This document shows, piece by piece, positions 21,082-32,859 of a stretch of 64,000 bases of DNA. The stretch lies in NCBI RefSeq assembly GCF_041260155.1, contig NC_091941.1, positions 39,256,747 through 39,320,746 of the forward strand. Direction: 5' to 3'. Below the pieces are notes generated by a model, which saw only the letters and a program-made list of their open reading frames with translations, was not told the DNA's origin and ran no database searches. The stretch comes from Ptychodera flava. Lineage: Eukaryota; Hemichordata; Enteropneusta; Ptychoderidae. Position numbers and translations under genes: made by a program. How positions within the stretch are numbered: position 1 is the first letter of the stretch; every line of letters starts with the position of its first letter.

Positions 21082-24000
21082 TCACTGTGAAACAGTGTCC
21101 TCGGTTTTAATCTTTGGAGTATCACCACATTCTTGTTTCCATACAAACTCGGGATGATATACAGGACCAGTGTCACAGTTCTTTGAACAAGTATAGATTG
21201 CCAATGTTCCCCAATCAATGCTTGCTCCCAAACTATCAACATGCAGATAATTCAGTAGTTGAGGTAGGATCTACAATGAAAAGGAAAGGCTATGGTTAGT
21301 GTGTGCAGCATTCAACTTGTAAAGGTGATCATGATTTAAAATGTTTTTTTCTACAGAATGTCACCCTGTACATTCATGGTTAAAACTCTGTCAGAATATC
21401 AATAAACATATCATCACAGACAAAAAGCAGTAAAAAGTTTCCAGCAGTTTGAAACTCACTATGTGATTTGAAACTTACCACCCAACATAATTTTTTGTTT
21501 TATGATAAATGTACCATCAGTTCATGACTAGGAGGCAAAAGAATTTTGTGAAACGTCCTGAACCAAACCCCAGTATGATATGTTTTATTGCTAGAAATGC
21601 ACCACTTTGCATGAAAGTTTATTTTAGTTTTTGCCCTGAAATGATCTTTTGATAAAATGCCTGTTTTTTTGTTACTTTTATGAAGGGTAACAATGACCTA
21701 AATCATGAAAACATGATGACACTGAATGCGTGTACGTAGCGTCCAACCAATTTATTGAAAATTGAAAATTGAAATCACCTTCAAAATGCAATTTTCATTT
21801 GAATGAAATAACAACCAATTTTTAATATTCGTTTTTGCAAACAAAATTTTTATTTTACCGATTTTTTGGTACGGTTTTCGCGGCCAATCAATTCTCAAAA
21901 ATATTAAAGTGCATTTTAGCACAAAAAGCGTCATTTTAATTATTGAAATAGAATTTTATTTTCCATATTCATCTTAATTGAAAATACCATTGACAGACCA
22001 TTTTAATAAAGCTTCTATTATTTGGTTATTAATGAAACATAACTCTGTTTCGCCTTGTTCATATTTTGAATCCGAAATGCAATTATCAGTGAAAACAAAA
22101 TGAAATTTAATCTATTAATTCTATTTTATTTCTTAAATTTCAAAATCATGTGTTCTGGATTATCAGGAAAGTTGCTTGTTTTCAACATATTATAATTTGT
22201 ATCCTAAAATGATGTTTTCATTTTCAACAAAACAAAAAAAATCATTACCAGTATCAAAATATTACCTAATCTTAAAATAAAAAATAGTACTATTTTCAAG
22301 ATTCGTAAAATTTATTACGGGACATTGTACGTATTTTATGAAAAACGAAATGAAGAGAAAGGAAACTCGTTGAAATAAAATCATGTCGTACAGATTTAAG
22401 AGGAATTTGCAATTTTACTTTGGTGCGTGCGAAAATTAGAAATTGAAAATTGAAAATTGTAAGTTTCAACCTTTTTCATTTTTTTGAAAATGGTCGAAAG
22501 ACGACTCATTTGAATTGCTGTTCCCGGCCCTCTACCGGCTAGTGGGTGAGCAGCATCAATGCATACGAGACTTCCAGTTTCCACAACGCATACTTGTTCC
22601 CGCGCTCACTGCATGTGCTGCGGAAGACTGGCCACCGAAGACGATATAAAGGGAATTGAGGGCAACTCTAAACATTGGCCCTACGAGTATGGCGAGAGTG
22701 TCCGGCTTTGGCTACGCCGCCTCCCACGGCGTAGCCAAAGCCAGACACTCTCGCCATACTCGTAGGACTACTCCACACATCGGCTCTACCAAGATTGTTT
22801 AGTATTACGATGTGGTGAATGAAAGGATCATTGCATTTATTTTGTGTGGAATACATGGCGAGACACCGGTGAATCGGGGTAAGCCTAATTCACGTGCCAC
22901 GTGCCGCGAGCCAGAAGTATAGGTGAATTTTCACTCCAATTTAATTCATTGATTCATTTTCATGAACAAATCAACATTCGGGCTTCAACGCCGCCTTCTA
23001 AATGCATGAACTGGGGACCAGCGAATGACCAGCGTGCATATGCAGAAAGGGACTCAAGAGAAATTATAGGGAGGGAGGCCAGTAGTTTTCAAAATCACAC
23101 TGCACGTAAATTTGTAACATTAAAAATTGATCAATCAAAATTCCGTACTTTGATTTTGTAGACCGTATGTTAAGGTTGCTATATTGCAAATATCTAGGTC
23201 CTATGGTGTCTATCGAACTGTGACTGGTATGGGCGTAAGCCTATTGACAGTATCAATAAAAACGTTGCAAACAGGTTTATTTTGTGGACAAGTCCACCAT
23301 CCTGCCAACTTGTATCAATCAAAATGTTACCAAAACGCTGTATTTCGCAGGCGTGCAAGTAAACCACAGTCCCACCACAACACATAAGCTGTGGGCAGGC
23401 CTACCATGAACGCGATAGGCATACTCGTGTCAGGCCAGGTCAAAATTGATTTTCGAAACACGATACAGTCTTGGCCAGTCTTGGTGTCCTAATCACGGGC
23501 AAAAGACGACTCTCAATTTATACCTCCATGCGTAAACAAATGTATTTCCAGTAAACCACTGTGACGCTTACCAGAGACTCTGCATGTAGAGGTGTCGAAA
23601 TTGGTCAAACTCTAAAGACTTTATTCCATCTAATCAATTTCAATCCCCGACTTATGTAAGTTTGGCGCAACAAAGGTAGTGTTGAGATGGGTATTGTGGT
23701 GTTGCCTCAATATACTACGGGCATGTATAAACTAACGCAATTCCTAGATTCCGTATACTCTTTTTAATTAGGCCCTCCCTCCCTACAATTTCTCACGAGT
23801 CCCTGGCACGCGGCACGTGAATTTGACCCTAGTCATGTAATCTGGGTTCCCGGTAAACCGGTTTGTTGATTGAGTGATTCGTCTTAACGGTGTTTCGGAA
23901 CCAAAACTGGGGTTCCTTCATCAGTCGCTCTCTTGTTTTGTATCCCCTCCGCTTGGTTGTGTGATGAAGTCATCTTCGTCCTCGAGGAGGAGAAGCCAAA

Positions 24001-27000
24001 TTCGTTATTGAGAGAGTTCAGAGAGTTAGCCACTCTATTGACTGACTATAGTGAGCGATCCGGTGTGTGGTGTCATATTGTAATTAATATGACCCAGCAT
24101 CGACCGGAGTTTCTAGACGCTTATAAGGATTTTTGTTTTAGGGCATATTTTGAGCGTTGCTAGTGCTCGTTATGTTAACAGTAGCCCCCCCCCCCCCTAT
24201 ATGTTGTACTAATCATTGGTCATTGTTTGGCGTGTGGCGCGGCGTCGCTTAATTTCATGTATTTCACAAAATCTGCGCACTGATCTCTCGCTTAATCCTG
24301 ACAGATTATGATCAGGAAACAAGTCTTTCAAAGTACATGCTATCTCGCGGTGTGTTTTACCTTCAAAAACAACCATTTGCCGCATAAACTCTTCAGAGAC
24401 TAAGGAAGACAACTCCATTTTAATTTACTGCAGTTCTTGCGTTGACGGAGCCGAAAATCTCGCACGCATCGCTGCTCGCCCACTGGCCGGTAGAGGGCCA
24501 GGAACAGCAAAGAAATTGAAATAACATGTAAGTCGTTTTTCGACCATTTTCAAAAAAATGAAAATGGTTGAAACTTACCATTTTCAATTTTCAATTTTCG
24601 CAAGTAACAAAATGAACAGCGAATTCATTTTAAATTAGTTGTACATGATTTAGTATTAACAAGTTTCGATTCTCATCATTTTTGTTCTCCTTCAAATGTC
24701 AAAATTATCCTATATTTTATATTTTACAAAATCGGAAGAAATACCATTTTTGTTATGTTAAGATAGAATAAAGTTGAAGACTTGAAGTTATTTTTATGCT
24801 TTGTTGAGAATGGCAACATCATTTTTAAAAAATGAATTAAATTCAAAATATGAAACAAGGAACGTTCAATAAAAGTAAACCCGAACTTGTGTCTTCAAAT
24901 CTTATGAATGAAATACAATTAATTGATTAAAGCTTAATTTGTGTTTACTGAAAATTGCTTTTCGGATTCAAAATATAAAGAAGGCGAAACAGAATTATGT
25001 TTCATTAATAATGAAATAGCAGAAGCTTTATTTAAAACGGGCCGTCAATCGTTTTTTTTTAACGAAGATAAAAATGAAAAATAATTTTCGATTTGAAACA
25101 TTTCCAATGTTGTTTTCTATGCCAAAAGGCTGTTAATATTTTTGGGAATTGATTGGCCGCGAAAACCGTACCAAAAAATCGGTAAAATAAAATTTTGTTT
25201 GCAAAAACGAATATTAAAAATTGGTTGTTATTTCATTCAAATGAAAATTGCATTTTGAAGGTGATTTCAATTTTCAATTTTCAATAAATTGGTTGGACGC
25301 TACGTACACGCATGACACTGTACTCTGATGGCAGGACTTGTCATACAATGATTATGAATACCTCAAAGTATTATCAAAATGAACTTCATATACATGTAAT
25401 TGCTTGCTTGGAAATATACCTTGCTACGTAATCTATAGCTGGGATGAATGAATCAAAAATAAACAGGCCAATGTTGAATCATATTTACATTATTAATATC
25501 ATACTTATAGAGTTGAACGAAACTTTACGATGATCAAACTCAGTCTCCTGAAATAACTGCTGTAAGCCTCATATTAGCAGTGTTTCTGAGGTGGTCTTTT
25601 AACTTTTGTTGTGTCCATGTGACTAACATTAAAGAGAAGCAAGAGTTAAAGCCTTACTTGGAATTCAAAAATCCTTGGTGCCCCACACTGACACAAAGGA
25701 ATATCATTACTTTTTGGGATGTGTTTACTTGATATCCACAGTGGTTCACCACCTCTGTCATACCGCAATATCTGCAAGACAAAATGAATTAGCAGATATT
25801 GATTGCACTTCCTCATACGCAACTGATAAAGAATCATTGTAACCTCTTCATATTTTCATCAAAAAAAACTAAGTCCAACTTTAGTTACAATATTTAAGTT
25901 AAATACTGGTGTTCTTCCACATCCAGAAACAGTGACTTGCCAATGAAACAATGATAGTTGTGATTACATGCTCTAGATCTATTCAGTAATTAAATATATC
26001 CAACACAGAGGTAGCGTATCAACACATAGGTAGTCTTCCCACCTGCTCTGGTTCATGATTGATTCTCTCCCTGAACTTTTTAAACTGTACATCTTCTTCA
26101 TGTAGAGCCATCTTTTCCAAGTCTTCCTGTGTCATGTCTTCATTCCTCAGCATTGATTTCCCTTGTTCAGATTTCATGAATTCTGAATAATCTCTCATCT
26201 TGTCTTCTTCACTTTTGTCTGTTTCTTCTGCTGTGTTTAATTCTTCTGTTTCTATGACTACCTCATATTCTGGGAACAGTACGTTTTTGTATTCAGGTGT
26301 TCTTCCTGTGGTTGAAGAATTGCTGAAATTAGTCATTTATCCTCAATTTCCCCCCAAATTTTTCTCGGCAGGATTAGAATACAAATCATTATTAAAAATC
26401 CACAGAAATATTGTTCAGCTAATACACTTATTGTGAAGCGCCTATAGGCAAGAAAATCCCACTTGACAAATTGGCACAAATTCATACAGATGTTTCTTAC
26501 TGTATATTTCATTGGAGTCACAAATCTTAAATATTACTTGAAGACTAGTTAATTTGCATGATTATCACATCACTTGACAACCAATTTCTTGAATATTTTC
26601 AGCTTTGATTTCAACCATACAACTGTGACTTTATAATTATGACGATCATTAAAGTACTGAATTTCCTTGAATAAAGGAGCCTAGATTCCATCATATTTTG
26701 GTGCTGCTGCTGCCTGACATTGAATGAACCACTTTTTCAGTATATGATATGTCTTACCAAGGTCCTATGGTGTAGGCAGACCAGTTTTTATGAACTGTAT
26801 GAACAGTTTCATTTTTAGATGGTAGATGTATTTAAAATGTGGAGAGTGTAGTTGTCAATTTACCAGTTTCAAACAAAAAACCCTGTAATTTGCAATTTAG
26901 TGATGATTCCGATGATTCTTTATTCCCAATGCTGCCAGACAATATTACTTGCCCATGTGCTGAATCAGTAAAATGTGGTATTGTGCAAAATCTTTATGTA

Positions 27001-28251
27001 TTTTCACCTATTTGGTTGGGTATGTTATGCCAGGTTTTGTCAGTGAAAATTATATTTACAGTTACATAAGTATTCATGGGCCTTCAAATATTCAATGTAT
27101 GGGACCTGTTATGCCTTTTTTACTAGTTCTATATGGAATTCTCTTACATTAGATGGAATTGGTTATTGTTGTAAAAACACAAAAAAATGAACAAAATTCC
27201 CGAAATAGGGTGTCACATTGTTCATCATGTAGCAATTTACAGCAATATCAGTAATACTTGAAAGTTCTCAGTGAAAAGAATTCGGAACCGAAATTCGGAA
27301 CTATGCCTGACCTTATTTCGATCCATTTGATTTCTCGGGTGCGTAAGCTAATCACACTGATCGTTATACACCCCATGGAGGTTTTTTCACATCCATGTAC
27401 ACCATGGTACAATATTCGCGAGCGTAGCTCTATGGTGAGGCGGTCGGTGAGTTTTTGATTTTTGGGACCTCACTCACCAGTAGCGCTACAATACAGATGA
27501 TGAAATTTTTGTCATCTTAAAAGGGGGGTCATCAATTTTTTGGTACAATGGGTAGGGGGGGTTCACTCATTTTGACTGATGCGCAGGAAGAATTTGCAGG
27601 CCCACCCGGCCATAATAACTGAACGCTCCCTTACCCAGCTCACGCCTTTGAAAAATGTGCAACGCACACAAACTTTATTACAAAACACACAGTTGCGGAT
27701 AAAACATTTTCCAAAGTACCTTCATCTTTACCACAACTGAATTTATGCCCTTCTTTCCAATCAATCATTTGATGGTTACGACTGCAGTAGTTCGTTTCGT
27801 GGCATTTACCACACCTCTTGGGTCCCAGACATCCACACACTTCACACATGCGCTGTTCGAAATCGACAGGATTGACTGGTTTGCTGTCTTCGCTCTCTGT
27901 GGGAGGATGATAGCTGTAATAATCGTTTTTTCGGGGTAACTGACTCCTAAAAGCGGCAAACGGTAAGTTGCTGTTTGGTTTATAGCATTCGGCACTGCGA
28001 CAGCAGAACACGAAAACTGTCCTGTGAAAACAAGTTTTCAGTTCATTGATAGGTGCATAGATTTGGAGAAGAAATGTGTACGGATTCTTGCAACAGCTAC
28101 ATTGTAGAGATTCTGGCAACGGTAGATTTTTAAGATGCAGCCATGACGGTTTTCCACCGAACTTACATGGGAAATATTTACTGTTCAAGCGCCAACCGTG
28201 AGTTTTTTCGGCAAAACCGAGCTCAACATCACTCTTACTGGACGCAGCCAT
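21082..28251 (-). CDS. PDCD2: Programmed cell death protein 2 (PDCD2), MYND zinc finger
   Basis: PDCD2 is a conserved protein that acts as a co-translational chaperone for ribosomal protein uS5 (RPS2) in 40S biogenesis. Four exons: 27720-28251, 26043-26305, 25658-25771 and 21082-21270, in phase, 365 aa (human 344). The N-terminal half begins [13 protein letters not shown] and KFGGKPSWL, with paired cysteines [10 protein letters not shown] and [14 protein letters not shown] finger spans about residues 136-173 ([20 protein letters not shown], then [18 protein letters not shown]). The C-terminal PDCD2_C domain shows [40 protein letters not shown] and [20 protein letters not shown]. The acidic linker around 180-230 is lineage-specific. 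The last intron (4.4 kb) contains the long-TIR element. The start is the first ATG of the PDCD2 N-terminus and lies head-to-head with the gene at 28408. Confidence 0.95.
22680..22766. repeat. Palindrome with 40-nt arms inside the long-TIR element
   Basis: CCTACGAGTATGGCGAGAGT and the following 20 nt (22680-22719) return as a reverse complement at 22727-22766 with one mismatch and a 7-nt loop. GC-rich against an AT-rich host, it is probably a small element nested in the larger one. Confidence 0.85.
23892..23924 (-). ncRNA. Hammerhead-ribozyme-like core, minus strand
   Basis: The minus strand reads CTGATGA (23924-23918), then A, a 6-bp stem GGAACC / GGTTCC with an 8-nt loop, and GAAAC (23896-23892). 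This is the conserved hammerhead core around stem II. The extra A after CTGATGA is shared with the motif at 44111. Stem III is very short or missing, and stem I and the cleavage site are not certain. Self-cleavage is unproven. Confidence 0.5.
23933..24163 (+). CDS. Small open frame inside the long-TIR element
   Basis: A 76-codon frame ([20 protein letters not shown], then [20 protein letters not shown]) with ordinary amino-acid composition lies next to the inner edge of the right arm. I do not recognise it. It could be one exon of an element-encoded gene or a chance frame. A 12-C tract follows at 24185-24196. Confidence 0.3.
   Translation: MFCIPSAWLCDEVIFVLEEEKPNSLLREFRELATLLTDYSERSGVWCHIVINMTQHRPEFLDAYKDFCFRAYFERC
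24209..24418 (-). CDS. Helix-turn-helix-like small protein or first exon in the long-TIR element
   Basis: This 69-codon frame starts just inside the right terminal inverted repeat, as a transposon gene's first exon would. It reads [20 protein letters not shown], then [16 protein letters not shown] and [20 protein letters not shown]. The spacing of charged and hydrophobic residues suits a helix-turn-helix DNA-binding segment (first helices of an integrase- or transposase-like protein). No catalytic domain follows in the core, so the element looks non-autonomous. Family unknown. Confidence 0.4.
   Translation of the reverse strand: MELSSLVSEEFMRQMVVFEGKTHREIACTLKDLFPDHNLSGLSERSVRRFCEIHEIKRRRATRQTMTND
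27505..27630. mobile_element. Solo end of the PIF/Harbinger-like element seen at 37502
   Basis: In reverse complement this starts GGGAGCGTTCAGTTATTATG and runs through TTCCTGCGCATCAGTCAAAA in step with the left end of the 37.5-kb element. Only about 125 bp of one end remain, in PDCD2 intron 1. TTA follows the outer end, as expected for that family's target site. Confidence 0.8.
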
Positions 28252-28407
28252 TTTTGTTTGAAGGTCCGCAATATCTTTCCTCCGGAGAAACTAGGCGTTT
28301 ATTGGATAAAATGAGTCACGTTACTGCTAATGACCCAGTGCCTTCTTGAGTGCTGCACATAGGAAAACATAGTACTCACTAGGAAGAGACAACCACCACT
28401 GGTCATC
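28252..28407. promoter_or_regulatory. Bidirectional promoter, PDCD2 / 102-aa gene
   Basis: Only 156 bp separate the divergent start codons, so the pair must share core promoter sequence and both 5' UTRs must be short or overlap. It contains TGAGTCA (AP-1-like, about 28313) and TCCTCCGGAG near 28278. No TATA box is obvious. Confidence 0.55.
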
Positions 28408-30531
28408 ATGGAAAAACTAAGTAGTCCCGACTGGAGACTTGGAACAGGTGACTTAATACAACAGGTAAGTTCAACCTCAATGTCTCCGAATAGATTGCAT
28501 AAAAATCCGTACGTAATAGCACATTCAGTGTCGACTGAGGAGCTCGAAATACTGGCACTGTTAGAAAAACGTAACTCTACGACCCTGTGATTCACACTCA
28601 CAGGGCCGTACATAGACCGAGCCGAGTGACTGTGATCCACTTAAGTTGATTATCGTAACTTTCGATTACATCAGATTGTCAGCTCTAGACTTCTGTTAAA
28701 TCTAAACTTCAATACGAATTGGCTCTAGTATGCAAAGGATCCACCCCATTTGCCTTTTTCAGAGATACATAGGTCGATCATTAAGCATATTATGATTATG
28801 AATTATGATGATCATGATCAGCTTTTGCTACTTTTCTGCACTGCAATACTTAGAAAATAACAGATAGGGTCAGACAAGAATTGATATAATCGTCTACAGC
28901 ATGTCCTATATATGGTGCACTATATAGCCTGTTACATGTTTGTAAAACCCTTTGGTTTTCCTCACTCTTCCAATCGACTATTTGCCATACAACAAGAGTT
29001 CAAGAGCAATATAACCTAATATATGGGCCAAACAATGAAGGTAGAGTTTATGGCCGTGATATCAGTCTTGATCATTCTTTTCTACTGCCAATATGGCCTT
29101 GTAGTGGAGATCTGATGAGTGAGATTATGAGAGTGAAGGAAATAGGTTTTCACATCTATACAATGAGGACTGCAAGGGGAGTTTGCCACTTTCCCTTTGT
29201 ATTAATGCCATATACCGGTACCAAAATATCTTACCATGGAGGTAAACCTCTGTAACTGGACACATTGCAGAGTATTATACCCTGGTAATATGTCAAGGCT
29301 AGCCTGACCCATGCAGTAAGTTTTGAATTATTGCTTTGCAGAAAAGAAGTGTAACCCTGATGATATACTAAAATGATTAATAATATTTCATATTCAATGA
29401 TATGCTAAATTAACCTATGTGATATGCCTTTTGCATAAGATTATATATATTAATAGGAGCTGCATTTGCACAGTTGCAATTTCCAAACATGCTCGCCACA
29501 TTGACTCCAGTTGTTGGTTTTTTGCCACTATCAGATAGCAGTATTAGCATGGTTGAACAAAGAAGAGGATGGCGAAAGATTCTACAAGGCTGTTACTACC
29601 TGCAGAGTAGCTTCTGAGTTATGGCATAGACTCACTGGTGAAGACAAAATGGAGGCACTCAGGGTAAGGCAACACTCTTATTTTCATTTTTAAAACCATT
29701 AATACTGTGAACATGTACAATGGACTCTCTAGTTAGTCCTCCACAGTCTTGCTAAACAAGGCCCAAGGCCAATACTTAGCAAAACCAGGCTACACCAGCT
29801 CACTCAGTCGGCTACCCTGAACTTAACTTGTCAAGAGAGTGACCCATCGTGTAGCCAAGGAGGAGCTGTTAGGTATCATACAGACATATTCAGGAGTGAT
29901 TTTATCTTCTATGGGGCTCCTGGATAAACTATTGAGTTAACCAAGTAGCCAGTAGATTGTCCTGGGTACGTCCAATGCATTCAAACTACGGTTTTGTTCC
30001 TTCTGTTTTAAATGTTTCAAATTACCTTATTGAATATTGTTTTGAAGAAGGCAATTGAGATGATGCACCAAAGTGCTATAACTATGATAATGGACCTAAA
30101 CTAAAATCTACATCAGAGTCAATATGCCATTTGAAAAAAATAATTATTGTAAAAGATGTATTTTCATTCAGATGATGATATTCAGCAGATAGAGCTTGCA
30201 CATTTTTACTGTTCATACAAAATGTCTAAGGAAAACTAAGATTGTAGATAAGTCTTCAAGGAGGTTAACCAAGTCATATTATTCTTGAATTCCTCAGTTG
30301 TTTATACTAAATTAAATCAAACTTTTGGGGTTTTTTCTAGAGTTTTTTCTTCATCAAACATTTTAGTGGTAACGTAACTTTGTAAACATACTGTACTTGA
30401 TTTTACAGGCAGAAGCAATTTTAGGAATTACTAACTACATCAAGGACCATCCTAATGCCTCAAAAGAACAAATCAGCAAGGAAGTGGAAAAACATATCCT
30501 GATATTTGCAGCTAAGGTTGAAGCTTTGTAG
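28408..30531 (+). CDS. Unrecognised 102-aa helical protein
   Basis: Three exons, 28408-28464, 29535-29663 and 30409-30531, all phase 0 with good GT-AG junctions, give a 102-residue protein. It starts MEKLSSPDWRLGTGDLIQQ, continues VLAWLNKEEDGERFYKAVTT and ELWHRLTGEDKMEALRAEAI, and ends EVEKHILIFAAKVEAL. Predicted by eye it is mostly alpha-helical with amphipathic heptad-like stretches, and has no signal peptide or membrane segment. I do not recognise the family. Three consistent splices, a clean reading frame and a promoter shared with PDCD2 argue for a real gene. A candidate AATAAA lies at 30860-30865. Confidence 0.75.
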
Positions 30532-31803
30532 AGACTATCAGAAAAGTCAAACAAGCTATCATTGTTGTTTGTAATTGTCATGACTACTTGATGTGACATT
30601 TGTTTTAGTCACATACTTTAGATTGTGATCATTGCAATGATGAGACTGTCTTTGTAGTAAGCTGAGTAAGTTGTCATGACTATTGGTTGATGAATTTCAG
30701 AAATGATATTAGTTTCTCTGAAGAATCCTCCTTTTCAAGCAAACTCATGATTTGAGAGTTTTTATAAATTATCATAAAAGAACAGAAGCATGTTTGAGCA
30801 TGCAGCTGTTTATCATAAAGTATTACTACATTCTCTCTCACAGTAGAAAGTGATGTCATAATAAAATATGTATTTGTTATCTTTCATAGCCTAACTTTTT
30901 TATTTACTTGTCATTGAAGAGGCTCCCAACAAATTGTAATAAGGAGGTAAGATTTACTTGCAAGCCTGTTACAAGTTTTAATTATCTTTCGTATTGTCCT
31001 TTTTTCAATCACTATTTGAATAATTATGCATAAGTTTCTGTGAAACTGTGACACTTACTTGAAAACATTCTGGATGAACTTTTTGTAATCTTCTGTACAG
31101 TTTGTGTATGTTCTTCATGCATTTCTGATAATGAGAACAGTATCTCAGTAGAGGAAAAATCAGTCATTGCTGTATCTTGGGTTACAATCAACGGAATTGG
31201 ATACACTTGCTACTCTCATAATTTTACTGTAGTAAAATAATTTAACTCTTGAAGAGGCCATCAGATATGATTTCTTTAGAAGTTCTGATAGTAATAGAAG
31301 TGTTTAAGATCATTTCTCATTGCATTGTGTATTTGTTGTTGTCACTTGATATGATTGGTCTTTGTTGCCTTTGGTGATACACTTGACAAACGTTGTTTGC
31401 CAGTCTATTCAGTGCAGAAATTGCCTATAATAAATCCAGTAATCTTTATTTGTCACAATCACTGTCAGGTCATTTTTGTAAAATAGTAGAGCATAACTTG
31501 GTTGACTTGACCTGTAATTTAACAGATTGGACCATTTTAAGAGCCCCCAAAGTGTACAGAAAAATGAGGACTTTATCCCCTTATCTTGCAAAGACATACA
31601 TAAACTGGTAGCATGTGGAACAAGTGATGTTCTTGGTACAATGATCTTTAAGCTGATTTGCAGTGTGATGTTCTTGGTGCATTGAGTTGATCTGCATTGA
31701 CTTGTAGTTGAAGAGAGTCGACAAGAATCAATCAAGTTTGCATAATTTTGTGTCAGTGAGGGTGTTCAAATGTTGATGACATCTATGTCTCATTGTGGTA
31801 TAG

Positions 31804-31886
31804 ACTGGAAGATCCGTCACTCAAGGGCGCCCTCTACACTAGAGGGGGGAGCCTAGAGAGCACCCTTAAGTGACCGATCTTTCAGT
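31804..31886. repeat. Small palindromic element
   Basis: ACTGGAAGATCCGTCACTCA with AGGGCGC returns in reverse complement as GCACCCTTAAGTGACCGATC with TTTCAGT. The central part is a shorter purine/pyrimidine palindrome (CCTCTACACTAGAGG). Arms about 28 nt, imperfect. Confidence 0.7.
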
Positions 31887-32859
31887 TGTTTTTGTGGTAG
31901 TGATGTTGCAAGAATTTACCACAGCATAACTCTTTAATGACCATTTAGGGAGACCGTTGTATCATATTTTGCTAGGTGTATGCCTTTTGCTTTTACTGAA
32001 AGAGTCATGTAATACTCAGAATGAGGCCACCATGTGTATGTTCATTTGTATTATATTTATTGTCAGCAAATATTCTCCATGCACTTTAATGTGATTTTGT
32101 ATCATTAGTCTACTTCATCAGTGTGCAATGCAATGTACAATACTGTAGATGTTATGGTGTAAATAAACATGGCTGTATTATGACAGTTGTAATGTCACAT
32201 ATCCCATCCCTGTTTTTCTCTTTATATACAGTGTTAGTGTATTTCAAAATTTGATACTGGATGGGTATTGTTCCTATCACTCACTAATTAAGACTTATCT
32301 AGCGTCTATTGCTGTGTGCATGATACTACTCGCATGATTCCTATGTACTGTTTTCAGAGTTGCTGGAATGATAAGATTTTACTCTTACAGATATGGTCAG
32401 CTGATTTTCAACCAATGAAACCATTGATATGATGAAATTAGACACATGTTCATTGTCTTGTGTATGGTAGCCAGCATGTAGATATCTTATCATTGCAAAT
32501 TTCAGTTCCGACACACAATCAACAAGGGTTAGTGACTGCACACACACATGAATGTATTTAGTCTCATAGTACATACCGCAGTTGGCAGGAAGTAATCAAA
32601 TGTGTATTTACAATTTCAAAGTAATCTGACATGTTTTCAAGTATATAATAATATATGAACGTTGCTGTGATTGATGGTCAAAATTTTCAAAAAACATCCC
32701 CAATATTTCTCAATTTGACACTATCGTTTCCATGCAGAGCAATAGTAATATCTATCATAATTATCGACTGACGAAATATTGTCTTGGTATGTTGATCTTT
32801 ACATGAACTTTACTCAGAGCGCTATTTTTTACAACTGGTCTTTCGTGTTTTGTTTTTAG

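Larger units (their letters stand above)
21718..25321. mobile_element. 3.6-kb DNA element with ~830-bp terminal inverted repeats
   Basis: Two arms, about 21726-22555 and 24465-25313, are reverse complements with moderate indels. The outer ends read ATGCGTGTACGTAGCGTCCA. Flanks GACACTGA (21718-21725) and GACACTGT (25314-25321) look like an 8-9-bp target duplication with one mismatch, as in hAT or Mutator/foldback elements. The core of about 1.9 kb holds a 40-nt-arm palindrome, an inner pair of inverted blocks (CACGTGCC...GGGAGGGAGG near 22890-23080 against 23775-23825), a hammerhead-like motif, a 76-codon plus frame and a 69-codon minus frame. I do not recognise a transposase, so the family is open. 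Confidence 0.85.

Noticed and set aside
20796-21242. 148-codon minus frame overlapping the end of PDCD2
   Set aside because: It is a shifted reading of the last PDCD2 exon plus its 3' flank. The PDCD2 frame ([16 protein letters not shown]) is the real one.
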